From positions 248,001-312,000 of IMG/VR virus record IMGVR_UViG_3300044680_000280: a stretch of 64,000 nt of DNA, one strand, 5' to 3'. The stretch's first letter is position 1, and each line of letters starts with the position of its first letter. Positions 62,290 to 64,000 of the stretch are shown here, piece after piece. The stretch comes from a virus. Position numbers and translations under genes: made by a program. The notes under the pieces were generated by a model, which made no database searches, was not told the DNA's origin, and saw only the letters and a list, made by a program, of their open reading frames with translations.

Positions 62290-62511
62290 ATGAGCACAGA
62301 GGACATCGTAAGGCTTACGCTCTGCATCATCCTATTCACGTTAATATGTCTCGCCTTGTCGGGCGTCTTGGACGAAGGGTCCGACAAGTCGAAGTCCGTG
62401 GCGGAGAAGGGCGACGCTCTGTTCACTGAAGCCTGCGTTAACCAAGAGAACAGCGGGTCACCCCCTGAAAGCGGTGTATGGATAAAAAAGAACACCCATG
62501 CCCACCGTTGA
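62290..62511 (+). CDS. Small single-pass membrane protein, 73 aa
   Basis: Membrane segment at residues 8-26 (L-T-L-C-I-I-L-F-T-L-I-C-L-A) with a polar tail. Its end overlaps the HAD gene start. Confidence 0.6.
   Translation: MSTEDIVRLTLCIILFTLICLALSGVLDEGSDKSKSVAEKGDALFTEACVNQENSGSPPESGVWIKKNTHAHR
62472..62478 (+). promoter_or_regulatory. GGTGTA-type promoter element
   Basis: CGGTGTATGG inside the previous gene, 19 nt to the ATG at 62498. Confidence 0.55.
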
Positions 62512-63289
62512 CGACGCTGCTTCGCCCCGACCTCAATTTGGCGTCATCTTTGACGTTGACGGGGTCCTTCTGGACTCCCTTCCCGCGCACCTGGACGTTT
62601 GTCGAAAAAGGGGTCTCGAGTATGGGCTCAACCTCTCGATCCCGGACCCCGCGGCTTTCCGTTCGATGGTCCGTCAGGGCGTGAAGATCAGCCCCATGGT
62701 CGACTTCTTCCGAGCGGTCGGCTTTCCGAGTGACCTAGCCGAACGTGCGGATTACGACTACCAACACAACTTCAGCCGTGAGTACACGTCTCCCCTCTTC
62801 CCCGGTGTTTCCGAGATGCTGGCACGGTTCAAGACGGCCAACTGGGAGATGGGAATCGTGACGTCGAATACACGGGGAAATATTCGAGAATCTCTTGGAA
62901 GTCTCAAGACGTACTTTCGGCACGAAAGCATATTCACCCGAGAGGACGGGATCTCCAAAGCGGTCGCCATCGAGTGCCTTACCGACCTGTTCTATCTCAA
63001 ACCCCACCAGGTCGTCTATATAGGAGACCAACCCGCCGATGCCAAGGCCGCTCTCGACGCGGGCGTCCGTTTCCTGGGCGTCACCTACGGTTGGGGTATC
63101 GAACGGGGAGACAACGGCATGGAGACGGTCGGTCACCCCAAGGAAATAGCCGATTATCTTCTCGCCGGTTTTACGGGCGGTACAACCCCGACGGAATCTT
63201 CGCCTTTGAGCGAGGATGCCCACATTTCATCAACACGTACATCGGCAAAACCTGCTCCTGCGACGACGCGCCAGTCCAGGAGGTCTTGA
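62498..63289 (+). CDS. HAD-family phosphatase, 263 aa
   Basis: Phosphoglycolate-phosphatase-like: F-D-V-D-G-V-L-L-D-S (nucleophile and acid Asp, residues 18-27), T-S-N-T (motif II), K-P-H-Q (motif III Lys) and G-D-Q-P-A-D (motif IV). A helical cap lies between motifs I and II. The last 40 residues are Ser/Thr/Pro-rich and not part of the fold. Substrate unknown; could be a nucleotide or sugar phosphate. Confidence 0.85.
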   Translation: MPTVDDAASPRPQFGVIFDVDGVLLDSLPAHLDVCRKRGLEYGLNLSIPDPAAFRSMVRQGVKISPMVDFFRAVGFPSDLAERADYDYQHNFSREYTSPLFPGVSEMLARFKTANWEMGIVTSNTRGNIRESLGSLKTYFRHESIFTREDGISKAVAIECLTDLFYLKPHQVVYIGDQPADAKAALDAGVRFLGVTYGWGIERGDNGMETVGHPKEIADYLLAGFTGGTTPTESSPLSEDAHISSTRTSAKPAPATTRQSRRS

Positions 63290-63327
63290 AGCATGGGGCA
63301 GACAAAGCACGGCTCTCTAGGTTCAGT

Positions 63328-63515
63328 AAGCAACCTACACCTAACCACTTTCTTTTGTACGGCGTTGGGAAAGTGGCTTGCTCGCTGACCGTGCTCGGTT
63401 AGACTCTCCGTTGTCGAGGCGGTGAGTCGGTCCTGAGCACGGGCCGGTCTTTACAGCGTCGCAAGCCGGGCGAAACGACCGGCTAGAGCCCTGATTCGGT
63501 GTTCCACCACCGGGT
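63328..63515 (+). ncRNA. Candidate structured RNA F
   Basis: A chain of hairpins in a gene-free stretch: CCACTTTC/GAAAGTGG (63345-63376); CCGTGCTC/GAGCACGG (63389-63442) enclosing a 9-bp stem with one mismatch; GGGC-CGGTC/GACCGGC-GCCC (63441-63491); and CGGTG/CACCG near 63497-63512. Between the HAD gene and the promoter at 63577. Confidence 0.55.
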
Positions 63516-63576
63516 CGGGGCTCGTGACTTTTGTGGGTTTGGATTGCGGCTAGGACTGTGCCTTTCGTCGGACCCG

Positions 63577-63583
63577 CGGTGTA
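63577..63583 (+). promoter_or_regulatory. GGTGTA-type promoter element
   Basis: CGGTGTATTAAAAAGGA, 10 nt to the ATG at 63594. Confidence 0.7.
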
Positions 63584-63593
63584 TTAAAAAGGA

Positions 63594-64000
63594 ATGTCAA
63601 CAATTAATCCGGGAGACATCGTGCAACTCAAGTCGGGCGGTCCCAACATGACCGTCTCTCACCTCAACTCGGAGGGTGGGCATAGGGCTCACTGCTTCTG
63701 GTTTGATGGAAATACCCGACGAGATGCGGAATTTAATTCATGCACCTTGAATAAGGTTACGCCTAAGGTTACGCCAAAGAAGGAACCTCTCCCTCATGGT
63801 GGGTATCTCGAGTACAGTGGTGTCATCATTAATGTGACGCCTACACACCGCAACTTTGCTGTTTCAGTGCAGGTCGATGGGTTCGGGGATTTCGTGGCGT
63901 ATACCGCAGTCGGTCAACATGCACCACCAGTAGGTGCCGTGGCTAAGATACGAATTTACGAAAATCCCAGTCTCAATCGCATCCTAGAGTGGTCGACTTG
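63594..64000 (+). CDS. YodC-like (DUF2158) protein, 3' end beyond window
   Basis: Residues 5-55 match the YodC/DUF2158 pattern: G-D-I-V-Q-L-K-S-G-G-P-N-M-T-V, then C-F-W-F-D-G. A second beta domain follows (residues 70-135, G-V-I-I-N-V, F-A-V-S-V-Q-V-D-G-F-G-D-F-V-A-Y), suggestive of an OB or SH3 fold. No stop codon before the window end, so the gene is partial. Function unknown. Confidence 0.7.
   Translation, partial: MSTINPGDIVQLKSGGPNMTVSHLNSEGGHRAHCFWFDGNTRRDAEFNSCTLNKVTPKVTPKKEPLPHGGYLEYSGVIINVTPTHRNFAVSVQVDGFGDFVAYTAVGQHAPPVGAVAKIRIYENPSLNRILEWST

Noticed and set aside
1-64000. Prophage attachment sites, integrase or IS elements
   Set aside because: No integrase, transposase or terminal duplication was recognised anywhere in the window.

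Overview
The window reads as a stretch of a large, gene-dense, roughly 55% GC double-stranded DNA phage (jumbo-phage style), about 80-90 mostly small genes on both strands with ATGA/TGATG overlaps. Phage-typical genes are present (peptide deformylase, dCTP deaminase, dCMP deaminase, a 5'-deoxynucleotidase, HNH and GIY-YIG nucleases, an orphan DNA methyltransferase, a PPP phosphatase, two putative sigma-like factors). No virion structural gene, polymerase or terminase was recognised here, so 'phage' is an inference; a large plasmid-like element is the alternative. A 58-aa protein resembling the myxobacterial TIGR04563 family, signal peptides and a lipobox point to a Gram-negative, probably Myxococcota-like, host.

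Layout. 0-5 kb: nuclease, methyltransferase and two sigma-like genes. 5.3-5.5 kb: a strongly folded candidate non-coding RNA. 5.5-11.2 kb: nucleotide and protein processing genes, a zincin-like protein. 11.3-19.7 kb: a locus coding a VWA protein, a coiled-coil protein, a membrane coiled-coil protein, a solute-binding/OmpA fusion, an ABC permease, a small membrane protein and an ABC ATPase. This is the most system-like unit in the window. 20-32 kb: nucleotidase, HNH, a tRNA-like gene, papain-like protease, envelope proteins (outer membrane protein, lipoproteins), DnaJ-like protein, dCMP deaminase. 32-48 kb: many small proteins of unknown function, several sharing a C-terminal peptide. 49-54 kb: a repeat-rich, gene-poor accessory region with folded RNAs. 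54-56 kb: a HEPN-domain gene pair of different composition, probably defence-like cargo. 56-64 kb: more small genes, a DUF1643 protein, a HAD phosphatase and a YodC-like gene running off the end.

Three themes link the window. (1) A promoter-like element, (C)GGTGTA, precedes some 40 transcription units, and in most the start codon follows 9-12 nt after it, so many mRNAs are probably leaderless. A second class has TTGAAC, 16-17 nt, TGTACT/TTTACT, often only 6-7 nt before the start. The two sigma-like genes are candidates for reading one of them. (2) Ten otherwise unrelated proteins carry a common C-terminal peptide of the form K-K-S-V-W-E-H-L-L-E. (3) At least six intergenic segments fold into long perfect stems with inner hairpins; one begins exactly where a promoter predicts transcription to start. 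All counts were made by eye.
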